Origin: Phymatolithon calcareum
Lineage: Eukaryota > Rhodophyta > Florideophyceae > Hapalidiales
Assembly: GCA_977006965.1 (NCBI GenBank)
Contig: OZ345372.1
Coordinates: 930,001 to 994,000 of the forward strand
Direction of reading: 5' to 3'
Length of the DNA stretch: 64,000 bases
The first letter of the stretch is position 1. Each line of letters begins with the position of its first letter. Positions 10,481 to 20,755 of this stretch are shown piece by piece. The translations under genes were made by a program, and so were the position numbers. The notes under the pieces are model-generated. The model made no database searches. It was not told where the DNA came from and saw only the letters and a program-made list of their open reading frames with translations.

Positions 10481-11315
10481 GCTGCGACCGTGATGGCAGA
10501 TGGTGCCCCACTGTTCGGTCTTTATCTGGTGTATATTAACTGCAGGAATAACCATAAATGTGAAATAGTTTCCGATATGTCACGGTTTTTAAGCAGCGGT
10601 AGTTAGCTCTGAAAAACTCAATTTTTCTTCGGCAATAGTGCTGCAGATATTGGGGCAGCAGTTTCGGCGAAATAATGAGTCAAATGCACCAGGAGAAATG
10701 AAGACATTCCCCTTAGTTATCGTCATATATTGTATCGAAGTTAACTTATATCGTAGCTTGATCGCCGGAAAGGAACATAGAAAATTGGGCCTCCCGGCAA
10801 TTTATGTCTCTAGCTGCAAAGGTTTCGTTATGTTTAACGAGTTGTTTGTGTGTGCTCAGAAGAGAACCGAACGCGGGAACTGCCGGCGGTAAAGTATGCC
10901 ATGTATGGAATGCACCACAGGAGTTTGTGCCTGCGTGGCTACTAGGAAACACGGGCAATCTCGGAACACTTGGACGACATTTTGGCCACCATCCTCACTG
11001 ATACATAAGTAGGCACTTAGTTCCGGAAGTGAGATGAGGGAGGGATCTTCTCAGCCCTTTCCTATGTTCAACTATATCGAGTGATCAGCACTTGCGCATG
11101 AAGAGTCAGAAATAGCACTTGTAAGTCAGTGTTCTATTACATGAAAACAATAATTGTTTGGACGAAACGGCGGCTCAAAACTCAGAAATTGAAACATTCT
11201 ACTTCTTCGGGTATTTTTTCGGCGAGCACACTAGAGAGCATCGCATTTCCGTATTTGAGTGCTTTCCCCTTGCTCACGTTTGAAGAACATATGGGGAGAC
11301 AAGAACGCCAAGAGA
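10481..11315. other. Intergenic region
   Basis: The 3' flank of the HRD3 gene and the upstream region of the next gene, in the same orientation. Short frames here have no recognisable content. Confidence 0.5.
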
Positions 11316-12335
11316 ATGCATTGCACTTTGGTGAGTTTAACGTTTTTTACATTGCTAATCGTCAGTTGCTGTGCGAACTCTATTCAATCAATGCAATGGC
11401 TACAGACACAACTGCCCCAATTGTCCGGGAGTCCTATTCCGTGGGATGAACAAAAATACGATTGCTTTCCTGAAGTCTACGCAGAGCGCCACAATCTACA
11501 ATGCGATTTAATCGGCGACCAAAATGCCGTTTTGTTGGCTGTAGCACTAATTCATTGCCGCATGCCACCAGAATATGCGCCGACATGGAAGTGCCAAGGC
11601 CGGAATTTGCGTGATCTGCATCATTGCATCAAGAATATCCCGCGGCTTGTCTTTGTCGTTCTCGTCCATGCATATTTTGAGGTCTTCGAGCACTGCAGAA
11701 AAAAAGTGTCGGCAGATGGCGCCAAGCACTTATACGATCTCGCTGTATCGCTCGCTCGGGTCTCAAAAGAGACGAAGGATGTACAAGAGGAGCAGCGACA
11801 ATTGATCAAGGAGATGAAAGCTTTCAACAAAAAGGCAGAGGCTGTGCAAAAAGATGCAATGGATGTTGTGGAGGAGATAACATCTGCACGAAAAGCCGGC
11901 ATGGATGCCACGGCTGGAATAGAAAAGCTTCTCACCCTCTTCCCGGAAGTGGACGCGAAGGATTCCACGAAAAAATTAATCTCGAACGCGTCCGCTAAAT
12001 ATGATGCATTACGCGGCGGTAAACATCCCTCCATCGAACATGTGCGAAAAAAGCTGTCGACATTGGAGAAACTCAATCGCGAAGCACGAATTTACTCGTG
12101 GAAGGTTGGACGGGCAGCAAAGTTGAGTACTAGAGTTTCTTGTTTTGTGTATATTTGGGCCGCCATCTCCACCTTTCTTGTAGTCAAGCGGACGCGATGG
12201 AGCGCTTGTTTTCTTGATGTTTATTGCTTTAGTCTAATATTCTTTGTATGCTCTTTGTTGACTACGTTTTTGCTGAAATTGCTGCTCTTTGCCATCGCGA
12301 CGTTAATTTATTACGGCACGTCTTCGGAAAATTAA
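11316..12335 (+). CDS. KAR5/GEX1/Brambleback-like nuclear fusion protein, short paralog
   Basis: 339 residues from the ATG at 11316, which begins a signal peptide (MHCTLVSLTFFTLLIVSCCA). The next hundred residues hold a cysteine-rich block with the spacing of the Kar5/GEX1/Brambleback family: DCF, LQCD, LAVALIHC, a CQGRNLRDLHHCI segment and FEHC. A coiled-coil central part (about 150-270) follows, then a C-terminal cluster of hydrophobic segments (VSCFVYIWAAISTFLVV; a second long hydrophobic stretch) to the end. Known for the family: nuclear-envelope proteins needed for fusion of gamete nuclei. The call rests on cysteine and architecture pattern, since primary sequence in this family is poorly conserved. 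It sits 114 bp upstream of a second member in the same orientation. Confidence 0.6.
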   Translation: MHCTLVSLTFFTLLIVSCCANSIQSMQWLQTQLPQLSGSPIPWDEQKYDCFPEVYAERHNLQCDLIGDQNAVLLAVALIHCRMPPEYAPTWKCQGRNLRDLHHCIKNIPRLVFVVLVHAYFEVFEHCRKKVSADGAKHLYDLAVSLARVSKETKDVQEEQRQLIKEMKAFNKKAEAVQKDAMDVVEEITSARKAGMDATAGIEKLLTLFPEVDAKDSTKKLISNASAKYDALRGGKHPSIEHVRKKLSTLEKLNREARIYSWKVGRAAKLSTRVSCFVYIWAAISTFLVVKRTRWSACFLDVYCFSLIFFVCSLLTTFLLKLLLFAIATLIYYGTSSEN

Positions 12336-12449
12336 TAAACATTACGCTGGCTTCATTTTGTGCGCGTTGAATACGAACACGCTGGCTGTTATTCGGAAGG
12401 GCAAGCTGTCTACAGAAGACACAGGTGAATACGCCAGTTTCTCAGAAAT

Positions 12450-15083
12450 ATGATTTCCTTGCTCTTGTTGGTGCCCATATGTCTCTTGTTTACAATCGCA
12501 TCGTTTCCGACCAAAGAACTGCAGAACGGAACTGCCTATGAGTCGTTCCCAATTCAACACACTTATGGTCTTGGTGAGCATTGCACCCGGTTTGAAGACG
12601 AAGCTCAAGAACTATGTGCAACCACGAGTAAGCCAGGAGGCAAGAGGCTGGCAATTCTCATGGCAAATTGTAATCTTGAGACACTCGGGCAAGAACCTTT
12701 TTTGTATAACGACGAGGAAGGACTGCTGAACGCGACAGAAGCACAACAAGCCGTTGCTGTTAATATGGTTACACAACTTCCAGTGTTTTGCGCTACGCTT
12801 AATGTTTTAGGATTGCGCATGGGATTAATAACAGACCAGAAGATGACAAAGCTTAATGAAGCTCTGGAAAACCTGAAGGGTCTATCTAATATGGCATTCA
12901 AATTCGAGAAAACTAACAACCAAACTATCGATATACAGAAGGAAATTCTCAAACAAAGCCAACGCGGCGCTCAGCACGCTTTCATCCTCCAAGATATGGC
13001 CACCACAATGGAAAAGAGGATGGGCAATTTTTCTTTCGGCCTCGACGAGCTATTAGAAAAATATGAAGAACTGAGCGCAAGGTGGGAAAAATTCGAATTC
13101 GACAAGGGTGCAGCACACGCATTGGTGAACATCACTGTCAGAGAAGCTCAGCTCTATTGGACAAAAGCGCAAGATACCGTGACGCAGAGCATTATCAGGA
13201 AAGTTGAACAACAATTGCGAATATTGCAGGCGATTTTCAGCATGTTTGTAGCGGGTTTAGTCTGGTACCTCATTACTTTGACAAGGAAAAGGTTGCATTT
13301 TGCCATCTTTGTCGCACTCCTGATCACCTCAATCTACGGTATGTATATGTTCAAGTACACCGCACTTTCAAATGCGCTGTTCGATCTCGACTACGTCAGA
13401 AAAGCTTTCGAGAAATTTGGAGAAACCGCACCGCTCACAGTTCAAGAACTAACAAGGTCCATCTCAATTGAGCGTTCTATTAATGGTCATTTTGTTATTA
13501 TTTTCTGCTGTGCAGTGCTCGCTTGGCTGACATTGTGGCTCATCTCCACCTTATTGCGGCGGACACTAAGGACTTTTAGACGTAGGGGGTTGCGATTGCG
13601 CGGGTTCGATATTCACAACAGCGAAGAGGTAATCGGGTTTCTGAAAGAGCACGAAGAAAAAGTTCAACAAGTCGAGAATGATATCGCTGCGATTATCCAA
13701 AAAATGAAACAAGCTATTTCCGAAGGAGAAGCTCAGGAGAACGCGCTTTTCACTCGCTTTTCCGATCACCCAGGTTCTCGTCATTATCAAAGAATACAGA
13801 ACCTTGTAAGAAACGTGGGGCCCAGAATAAGAAATACGGAAGGTGCCTCTTCAATGACGACATCTGAATCCCTGTCAGTCCCGATTGTAGGAGGTTCAAG
13901 ACCTGATGTTGGAAACATGTCGAATACTGAGCGAGCTAAGAAAGGAAAGCGGAGACCGCCTTCCCCCAAAAGCAAACCCAAACAAAAGCTCGCGTCAAAA
14001 TCCCAGCCAAAACCGCTCGTTGTTATCGGTGATGACTCTGACGAAGAGCATGACACCGATGTCACGCAATTTAGTCTGCATTCATTAAGCGACAACTCAT
14101 TGCGGAACAGCCCACAGAACTCCACAATTATCACGGGAGATGAGGAGCCACTGCCACAGGGCCGGGAGCCCTCTGAAAATGATAGCGAGTCATGGCAACA
14201 TGAAGACGAATCCGCTGCCGAAGTGCAATCCAATCATTCCTCTACTACAACTGTCATAACCGAGTGGGATGGGATTCCATTATATCCTCCTCGAAGATCG
14301 GAAAGTGGTAATATAGAAATGCAAGCAGACGATGGCAATATGGACTTGTACGAATATGAACAGGAAATCAACAGGGATGAACTTACGACTCAAGTTACAC
14401 AGTACAATGGGTCATCAGGAGGAACCACATCCACTTGGTCAAGGGACTCAGAAGGAGAGCACAAGAGCAGTATAAGGGACATGAACTATTCTTCTAGCAC
14501 TGACGATGAGAGAAAACCAGGGCAAAGAATAGCGAGCACACGAATAGCAAAACCAATTTTGAGGCCAAGAGGCTCTCACCAAGAAAGGAGCCACCGACGA
14601 TTGATTCCCCAGCCGAGCAATCACGGAAGGGGGCAGGTATCCGAGTACACAGATTCCTCCTCATCAACATCTGAAACTCTGCATGCAGCTAATTCCAGGC
14701 GAACCGGGAGGCGGGTGAGACCCATGCTCGACAATATTGTGTTGCCCGTGTGGAATCCCCCCGTGGACGAGGTCAAAAGGGAACAGAAATTGAAGGACAC
14801 TCCTATGCCCTCATCCTCCTCTGGACGCGAGAGAGCCGAGGTGGGGGAACCTTTCTCAGATCTCAGGATTCCGGAAGAAATCAATTCATTTTCATCTCAA
14901 AAAGGAGAAAAACTAGACGACACAAATTCTTCAAACAGCAATGAAGTATCGAAGTCAACTGTCTCGCCATCTTCCCGTCAAGTGTCGAGATCGAAAAGTA
15001 CCTCCAAAACTCCCCGACGGAGAAAGTCCCAAATATCGACAACCCCTTCGAATTACAACCTAAGGCGAAGACCGAACCCATGA
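12450..15083 (+). CDS. KAR5/GEX1/Brambleback-like nuclear fusion protein, long paralog
   Basis: 877 residues. A signal peptide (residues 1-17) is followed by the family's cysteine-rich head: EHCTRFEDEAQELC, then RLAILMANCNLETLGQ, which closely fits the LA-L-NC-LE-GR signature, and PVFCATLNV. Residues about 130-250 are helical or coiled coil. Membrane helices lie at roughly 265-280, 285-305 (LHFAIFVALLITSIYGMYMF) and 345-370 (GHFVIIFCCAVLAWLTLWLI). The remaining 500 residues are a hydrophilic Ser/Glu/Arg-rich tail, probably disordered, ending in basic SRSKSTSKTPRRR-like sequence. In GEX1/Kar5 proteins the head faces the perinuclear lumen and the tail the nucleoplasm or cytosol. The long tail is much larger than in yeast Kar5. 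Inferred role: karyogamy or nuclear-envelope function. Confidence 0.62.
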   Translation: MISLLLLVPICLLFTIASFPTKELQNGTAYESFPIQHTYGLGEHCTRFEDEAQELCATTSKPGGKRLAILMANCNLETLGQEPFLYNDEEGLLNATEAQQAVAVNMVTQLPVFCATLNVLGLRMGLITDQKMTKLNEALENLKGLSNMAFKFEKTNNQTIDIQKEILKQSQRGAQHAFILQDMATTMEKRMGNFSFGLDELLEKYEELSARWEKFEFDKGAAHALVNITVREAQLYWTKAQDTVTQSIIRKVEQQLRILQAIFSMFVAGLVWYLITLTRKRLHFAIFVALLITSIYGMYMFKYTALSNALFDLDYVRKAFEKFGETAPLTVQELTRSISIERSINGHFVIIFCCAVLAWLTLWLISTLLRRTLRTFRRRGLRLRGFDIHNSEEVIGFLKEHEEKVQQVENDIAAIIQKMKQAISEGEAQENALFTRFSDHPGSRHYQRIQNLVRNVGPRIRNTEGASSMTTSESLSVPIVGGSRPDVGNMSNTERAKKGKRRPPSPKSKPKQKLASKSQPKPLVVIGDDSDEEHDTDVTQFSLHSLSDNSLRNSPQNSTIITGDEEPLPQGREPSENDSESWQHEDESAAEVQSNHSSTTTVITEWDGIPLYPPRRSESGNIEMQADDGNMDLYEYEQEINRDELTTQVTQYNGSSGGTTSTWSRDSEGEHKSSIRDMNYSSSTDDERKPGQRIASTRIAKPILRPRGSHQERSHRRLIPQPSNHGRGQVSEYTDSSSSTSETLHAANSRRTGRRVRPMLDNIVLPVWNPPVDEVKREQKLKDTPMPSSSSGRERAEVGEPFSDLRIPEEINSFSSQKGEKLDDTNSSNSNEVSKSTVSPSSRQVSRSKSTSKTPRRRKSQISTTPSNYNLRRRPNP

Positions 15084-15414
15084 GAAGGACGTAAAAATCA
15101 GGTTTGTTGCCCCAAGATAACTTACAAGTGCTCATTTATTTCCGGTTTATCTGCGCAACTTTGGTCAGTCTTACGAGAAGAAGGGAATCTTTGCCATTCC
15201 TGTACATAAGCTTTGGCGTAGCAAGATAAATAGGCAGTAGTCCTCACAGATGTCTCAGACATCCATTCGTAGAGCCCCGATTCGAAACCATAGATGAAAG
15301 GTAAAAGGAAGTCGCACCAACAAGACCATGTGCAAAACCCAACGCAGCACGGCAGCCACACGCCATACGGGCACACGAAGAGGGAGGGGGGAAGACGCAT
15401 ATCTAGTGCGACTT
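15084..15414. other. Intergenic region between convergent genes
   Basis: Shared 3' flank of the long KAR5-like gene (+) and the RRM gene (-). No additional gene seen. Confidence 0.5.
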
Positions 15415-16119
15415 TCATTCAAACTTATCCCAGCGAACATCAATAATGCGACCCTCAATAGATTTTCCAGACCAGTCCTCAATCGCACGTTCAGCATCTT
15501 CCTGACGCTCAAATAACACTGTGCCCATTCCCTTCGACTTGCCGTCCGGATGGAGCGGAACATCAGCGCGTATCACATCCCCGGAGTCGCGGAAGATATC
15601 TTTGAGCTGCTGCCAACGCATATGGTACGGCAAATTCCAAACCACGATTTTACGACGTCCACCACCTTCCCTGGACGACGGCGCTGGACGCGCCGAGCGA
15701 TTATAGTCGGAATAGTGCGAACGCTCACGAGGCGGAGGACGGGAACGCGGTTTACCTTCTTCGCGATCCTCACGCACGAAAATGGCGCGACCGTCAAGCA
15801 AGGTGTCATTCATGACCCTAATTGCATTCTCTGCATCGGTGGTATTTTCAAACTCCACAATTCCACATCCTGCTGACCGACCTGTTGAATCCTTGAACAC
15901 CTCCGCATGTAAAACATCACCGGCATCGCGCATATGGTCCTTCAACCCCTGCCAGCGAGTATCCCAGGAGAGATTGCCTACGTAAACACGGTGACCGACC
16001 TTCTCGACCGCGCGGGACTCGCGTGCCTCACGTGAATCACGCGGTTCGCGCGACTCACTCGAATCGCGGTCGCGGTCGTCGTGCACATCTTGTACGGTAT
16101 CCATGGGCTCATCGTCCAT
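15415..16119 (-). CDS. Two-RRM RNA-binding protein (Gbp2/Hrb1 or hnRNP M-like)
   Basis: 234 residues. After an acidic Arg/Ser/Glu-rich leader (residues 1-40) come two RNA-recognition motifs. RRM1 (about 43-118) has RNP2 RVYVGNLSW and RNP1 AGCGIVEF. RRM2 (about 158-232) has KIVVWNLPY and GMGTVLF. Both share the phrase W-Q-x-LKD-x-x-R-D-x-GDV, typical of the Gbp2/Hrb1 and SR-like mRNA-export family. The linker is Arg/Pro/Ser-rich. Expected role: nuclear mRNA packaging or export. The second RRM ends at the last residues, so the protein is compact. It lies head-to-head with the carrier gene at 16664. Confidence 0.85.
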   Translation of the reverse strand: MDDEPMDTVQDVHDDRDRDSSESREPRDSREARESRAVEKVGHRVYVGNLSWDTRWQGLKDHMRDAGDVLHAEVFKDSTGRSAGCGIVEFENTTDAENAIRVMNDTLLDGRAIFVREDREEGKPRSRPPPRERSHYSDYNRSARPAPSSREGGGRRKIVVWNLPYHMRWQQLKDIFRDSGDVIRADVPLHPDGKSKGMGTVLFERQEDAERAIEDWSGKSIEGRIIDVRWDKFE

Positions 16120-16663
16120 TGAGCTAGAAGGTTGAATGAAAAAGAAAGATCAAGGCGAAAAATGTGTTAAACAATGCTAGTTTGCAAAATGACTGACGGA
16201 CTGAGGCAGAGAAGAACTTGGTCGCTTACCCACTCATATTCAAAGATCACTAGCACTGATGACGTCGATGCAGTTGCGTGTGCGGGAAACGCGGCAAACA
16301 AGCACAGTCTGTTTCCTTCCGGGAACAGTCTTTCGCGACGACGGTAGCGAGTGCGAAAGCGTCGCCAAGATGTACTTCTGTGCAAGTTTGAGTAGAGTGA
16401 AAACGGGTGAAAATAAAAAATTCTGCAGACACCAGTTGAGATGAGATTATGATACAAAATCTAAGGGTGGAAATTCAATTCCACGTACGATTTGGAAAAT
16501 TAGAAAAACGATTGCTTGGCCAAAATGCTCCTCTGCAAGCTTTCTCGAACGTTGACATCGATTCAAGAATTATGTCGTCTTCGATGCCCAGCACCTCAAC
16601 ATAACACATTCCATAAAGCGCCAACTCCAATCGCCGTCTACAACGTTATCCATCACCGTCACA
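16120..16663. promoter_or_regulatory. Divergent promoter region between RRM and carrier genes
   Basis: The 544 bases separate the start codons of two divergent genes and must hold both promoters and 5' leaders. I see no certain TATA box. An ATG at 16525 starts an out-of-frame upstream reading frame that overlaps the carrier start, if the transcript begins that early. Confidence 0.4.
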
Positions 16664-17993
16664 ATGTCGCCCCCAAAAAAGAAGGGGCAGAAACCTCTCA
16701 CCAATTTTCTCGCTGGCGCCACATCCGGTTGTGTGTCAACTCTGCTGCTGCAGGTACGCATACGCAGTCCCCGTCCCGCCCAGCCGTCGAGCGTCGCGAT
16801 CTGCGCAAGATTCTAACCGACGACGCTCGTGCGATGCGCGAAGCCCCTTGATGTTGTGAAAACCCGTATGCAAATGTCGATGGCATTCAACCGTAGCGTG
16901 CATCTCAAGCAGGCACTCACGATCAAATCGAACACAGGGGTGTTCAAAACAATGCGCACAATCGTTCAACAGGATAGCTTAGCGGGACTATGGCGTGGCG
17001 TTCTACCAACATTCATTCGAAACAGTCTGGGTGTCGGTATTTATTTTGTGACGCTTAACAAACTAACAAGCATGACCCTGAATTCCGACGGTACCACCTC
17101 AAACAAATCAGCGTTACTTGCCGGTGCATTCTCCCGTTCATTCGCCGTCTGCTTGCTCTGTCCTCTGTCAGTCGTCAAGACTCGTATGGAAACAATAGAG
17201 TACAGCACCAAGTACACCGGTATCACGAACGCCCTTGTCACCATTGCTCGGAAGGAAGGTCCGCGAGGTTTGTTCAGTGGTCTCGTTCCAGCAATCGTTC
17301 GCGACGCCCCCTACTCCGCACTCTACATGCTATTATATCTACGTGTCAAGGAAAGAATAGGACGTGCCGCTGGAATCAAGGATAACAGGTCTAACATCAG
17401 CCGGGCAATGCCACCGCCGCCACCACCCCCGTCTGCCCAAAGAGCAGCCTCATTACCTGCGACAGTGACTCCGCCACCAGTATCTCCAGCGATCACCACC
17501 GGCTCCGCGGCGACGACTCAACCACAGCAAACACAAAAGGCGCTGATGATGGGCGTCAACTTTCTCAGCGGTGCAATCGGTGGCGGACTGGCAACGCTCT
17601 TAACACAGCCGCAGGACGTCATAAAAACCAGAGTTAGTTATTCGTGTTTCGTGTGTGTGTGTTGAGACATTTGCGCATGACGAACAGCAAAACTAACACC
17701 GTCTCTTTTCTCACTTGAATTTACTGTTGCTACTGTTACAGATGCAGCTCACGCAACGCCGCATTGGACAGGCGAGCAGATATGGCACTGTGCGTGAGGC
17801 TGCGCGTCGTATTTTCGCCGAGGAAGGAGTTTATGGATTTTTCCGCGGATCTTCCGCGCGCATCCTCAAACGTATGCTCGGCTCCGCGGTAACGTGGATG
17901 ATTTTTGAAGAGACTGTTTTGCGCTACGAGCGAATGTTGCGTGAGCGCGGAAATGGGAATAAGAACACATCTGGACGGCGACCGGATTTATAG
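16664..17993 (+). CDS. SLC25A38: Mitochondrial carrier, SLC25A38/Hem25 (glycine) type, three exons
   Basis: Exons 16664-16753, 16844-17632 and 17742-17993 join to 376 residues. The introns (90 and 109 bp) are GT...AG, and both splice sites restore carrier motifs: LLQ joins PLDVVKTRMQ, and DVIKTR joins MQLTQ. Three P-x-[DS]-x-x-[KR] signatures are visible: PLDVVK, PLSVVK and PQDVIK. The sequence STLLLQPLDVVKTRMQ, VGIYFVTLNK, GLFSGLVPAIVRDAPYSA and LLTQPQDVIKTRMQL follows the SLC25A38/Hem25 subfamily, which imports glycine into mitochondria for the first step of heme synthesis in animals and fungi. A Pro/Thr-rich insertion of about 50 residues, including PPPPPPP, separates repeats 2 and 3 and is unusual. 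Red algae make ALA from glutamate, so the carrier's role here may differ. Confidence 0.85.
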
Positions 17994-20662
17994 TGCCGTC
18001 CTTTTTTCGCTCGCTTGCTCGCTCGCTCGCCGACCGGAGATTGATGTAGCCAGCCGGACGTACGTAATGGGTTCATCCTCAATCTCTCTTGAAACGACAG
18101 AACTGTGGATTGGGCACAATCGTTTTGGATATCGAACGGAGAGGGAGAGTTCACTGGACGTTTTGACAATAACAAAAAGTCGACTTTGTTTGTCGGCACG
18201 ACTTCCTGCCCCTCCATCGAGTGGTCAAGTCTGTCTGTCTGATACCGGGACTGTATAGTCGGTTGCGCAAGTGCAAGAACCTAATGTCAATAGTACAAAG
18301 ATCCCCAATTAAGGGTATTTTCACAAGCGACCCAACCTTGTGAGCGTTGTAAAATGAAAAACAAGTTTTTGCGAAACGGCTGTACTGTATGACGTGAGAA
18401 CTGCATGGTGGACTTTTCCAGTAATGTCGGAGACCTGAAATTTATATGATTTTCAGCTCTCGCATATGCAACATGTCGAAGAGAAGAGCAATGCGATGTT
18501 ATCATGCGTGCGTGCGTGCTATCAAGTTCAACAATATGCCGATGTTCAAGGCAAGAAATGTAGCCCTCGCGTCGCCACTGCGGTGTCTGTAAAACAACTA
18601 GAGTTAGCAGCCTGGCTGGCAGCACGTTCGAACGTCGCCTGTCTGGAGGCTGATGGGGACATCGACAAGGGAGCTGCTTCGAGGCTCATCACGATAGCCT
18701 TCTTCAAAAATGGGCTACTGCATCTCCTATATCCCCAATGTTGAATATAAATGACAGGTGCAGTGTAGGGGTCGGATCGGACGAATTGACATCCACCGCG
18801 TCTTGAAAATATTCGAAATTTTCCAATTCGAACCTGTTGCAGGCACCACTGTATAGTACTGGTTAGTTTTCTTAAAATCAATCCGATCCGAATCCGTGAA
18901 TGGACAGTTGAAGCCCGATCGGGTTTCATCAGGTTGACCTACAGTATGTGGCACAGTCCACACAATTTGGACTGTGCGTGCCACACACTTGTCAACTGTT
19001 CCCCGTCAGCCTCCGCTTCCAAGATTCTTGCAATAAAAATTCATTATTTTTGCCATATTGTTAATCGGATCCAGTCAGCTTAAAAGCTGTAACACCCACC
19101 CACACCGCTTTCAAGGTGCTAAAGCCGGTCAACGGTCTTCAACTTTAGTGGGTATGAGTGACATGAAAGAAGCTCGTGTTTGCTCGCGGATCAAAAAAAC
19201 GTGTACGGATGAATACATCGATCGATCGTCAATAAAATGTGGAATGCAGCATTTAAAAATGGCAGGGATTACTATGCCCCATTAACCCTTCCTTATAGGC
19301 TGCTCGCAAATCTAGTGGTTTAGAAACAGGGCCTTTCTCCAATGCTGAGGGTCTGGACGACTGAGTGAATAGCGTTCCATTGTGATAAATTGCATGCAGC
19401 ACTTTCTCAAAGAGTGCACTTTACTCGACCAAATTGGCTTAAACTGTTGCCAATGCTGTCTGTGGTTGAGTTCTTCATAGATGAATATATTGGTAGGCCT
19501 TCACAGGTACAAAAGTGCTTCTGGACTGCATTTTGAACAACTGTGCCTCGTATCGTAGTCTCCATAGTCGTTTGGTTGCTCTAGAGTACCCTGCTCTTTT
19601 TCATTTTTACTTTTAAAAAACGAAAAATGGCTTTCAACCTATACACTTTTACGTACTCAGGACATCGAAGACCAATTTTTTCCGCTGTTAACCACTCAAA
19701 GTACGGCGCACCCATACATGAGCTCACGTGCTTTGTCGACAGACATGGGATGGGCAATGTAAAGGACTCTCTAATGTTTGAAGGTCGCTGTTATGGCTTT
19801 TATTATTTTGACCAGGTTTGAAACTTAAAAAAGGAATCCTCTAATGCTGCCCCTGTCATAACGTTCGACGCCACACATGAGCTCGTCAGTGGGCAAGCCT
19901 TGCATTGAGAGGAGGACACCTTAAAATTGGTTTTCGTGCTTTGGAGTAGGCAAATGTGTAATCGCTGTGGTTGTGCGAGACGCCATTCAAAAGCACTACA
20001 GTAGTTGTGAAAACTTACTATTTCATTTCTAAATGATGAACTAAAAAAATGGCACTAGTTATACTGTACTTGCAGCAAGCTTTCTCGTGTAACATGCGAG
20101 CCGTGAGAACGCCTTGTCTGTAACTCTGTTCGCATGGAGCGCTGTTCGGACTGATGGCCAGACCTGCAGCCGTATAAAAAGGGCCTTTGCAGCTCAACCG
20201 GAAAACTGTCGCCAAGGTCGGTGCGTGGTTTTACGGTGACTACAGTACAGTGTTCTTTAATTTCTTCGCTGACGTTTTGCCTTCGTCTGAAAGCAGATCT
20301 GCTCGGTTTTCTTATAAGAACACTGTAAGCGCAATACGTTCACGCGTGACGATTCATTGGCCTCAACGGACCGAGAAAATGGCCCACTTGCTGGCGGCTG
20401 ACAGAAATCTATCGCATCATAACAACACATTGTATCCAAACTCCCCTTCATTTTTCAGAAACAGGGGATCTCTTTTAAAAATTATTATGACAATCGCAAA
20501 ATCCTTAATTACAGTTTGGGCATTTTCAAAACTCCCATATTTTTTCTTATTTTCCAGAATGAATCTCAAAATTTTTGTATTTTCACTAATATCACGCGTC
20601 AGCTGTACAGTAAAATTTAATGTAAATTTTAATATCTTTGGGAAAGTCAAATCTCGATCACC
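17994..20662. other. Gene-poor stretch
   Basis: No supportable gene in about 2.7 kb. It holds GCTC-type simple repeat (about 18006-18032), a hairpin at 18947-18986, and several TACTGTA/TACAGTA copies (for example 18383-18389). A short frame at about 19627-19821 lacks any domain. The end is AT-rich and leads into the ClpP leader. Confidence 0.5.
18947..18986. repeat. Interrupted inverted repeat
   Basis: TGTGGCACAGTCCA (about 18947-18960) pairs with TGGACTGTGC-GTGCCACA downstream (18968-18985). There is a four-base bulge in the right arm and a short AT-rich loop. Confidence 0.65.
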
Positions 20663-20755
20663 ATGGGCTCGTTCGCTTCCGTCCCGATCTCCCACACTGC
20701 AGCTCGGCTGCCCATCGCCGTCGTTCCTTCCCGCAGCATCGCATCGCAGTCATGA
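20663..20755 (+). promoter_or_regulatory. Upstream ORF overlapping the ClpP start (ATGA)
   Basis: A 30-codon ORF starts at an ATG in strong context (CACCATGG) and ends at a TGA that overlaps the ATG of the ClpP frame by two bases (ATGA at 20752-20755). Its product would be Ser/Ala/Arg-containing and free of acidic residues, itself resembling the beginning of a transit peptide. Either it is a regulatory uORF with termination-reinitiation, or a one-base sequence error or missed splice separates the true N-terminus from the ClpP frame. Confidence 0.5.

Noticed and set aside
16516-16851. 111-codon frame at the start of the carrier gene
   Set aside because: It reads through the carrier's first exon and intron in the wrong frame; the spliced carrier model explains the DNA better.
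18771-18900. Inverted repeat around TCGGATCGG as a MITE
   Set aside because: The arms match only partly and no target-site duplication is visible.
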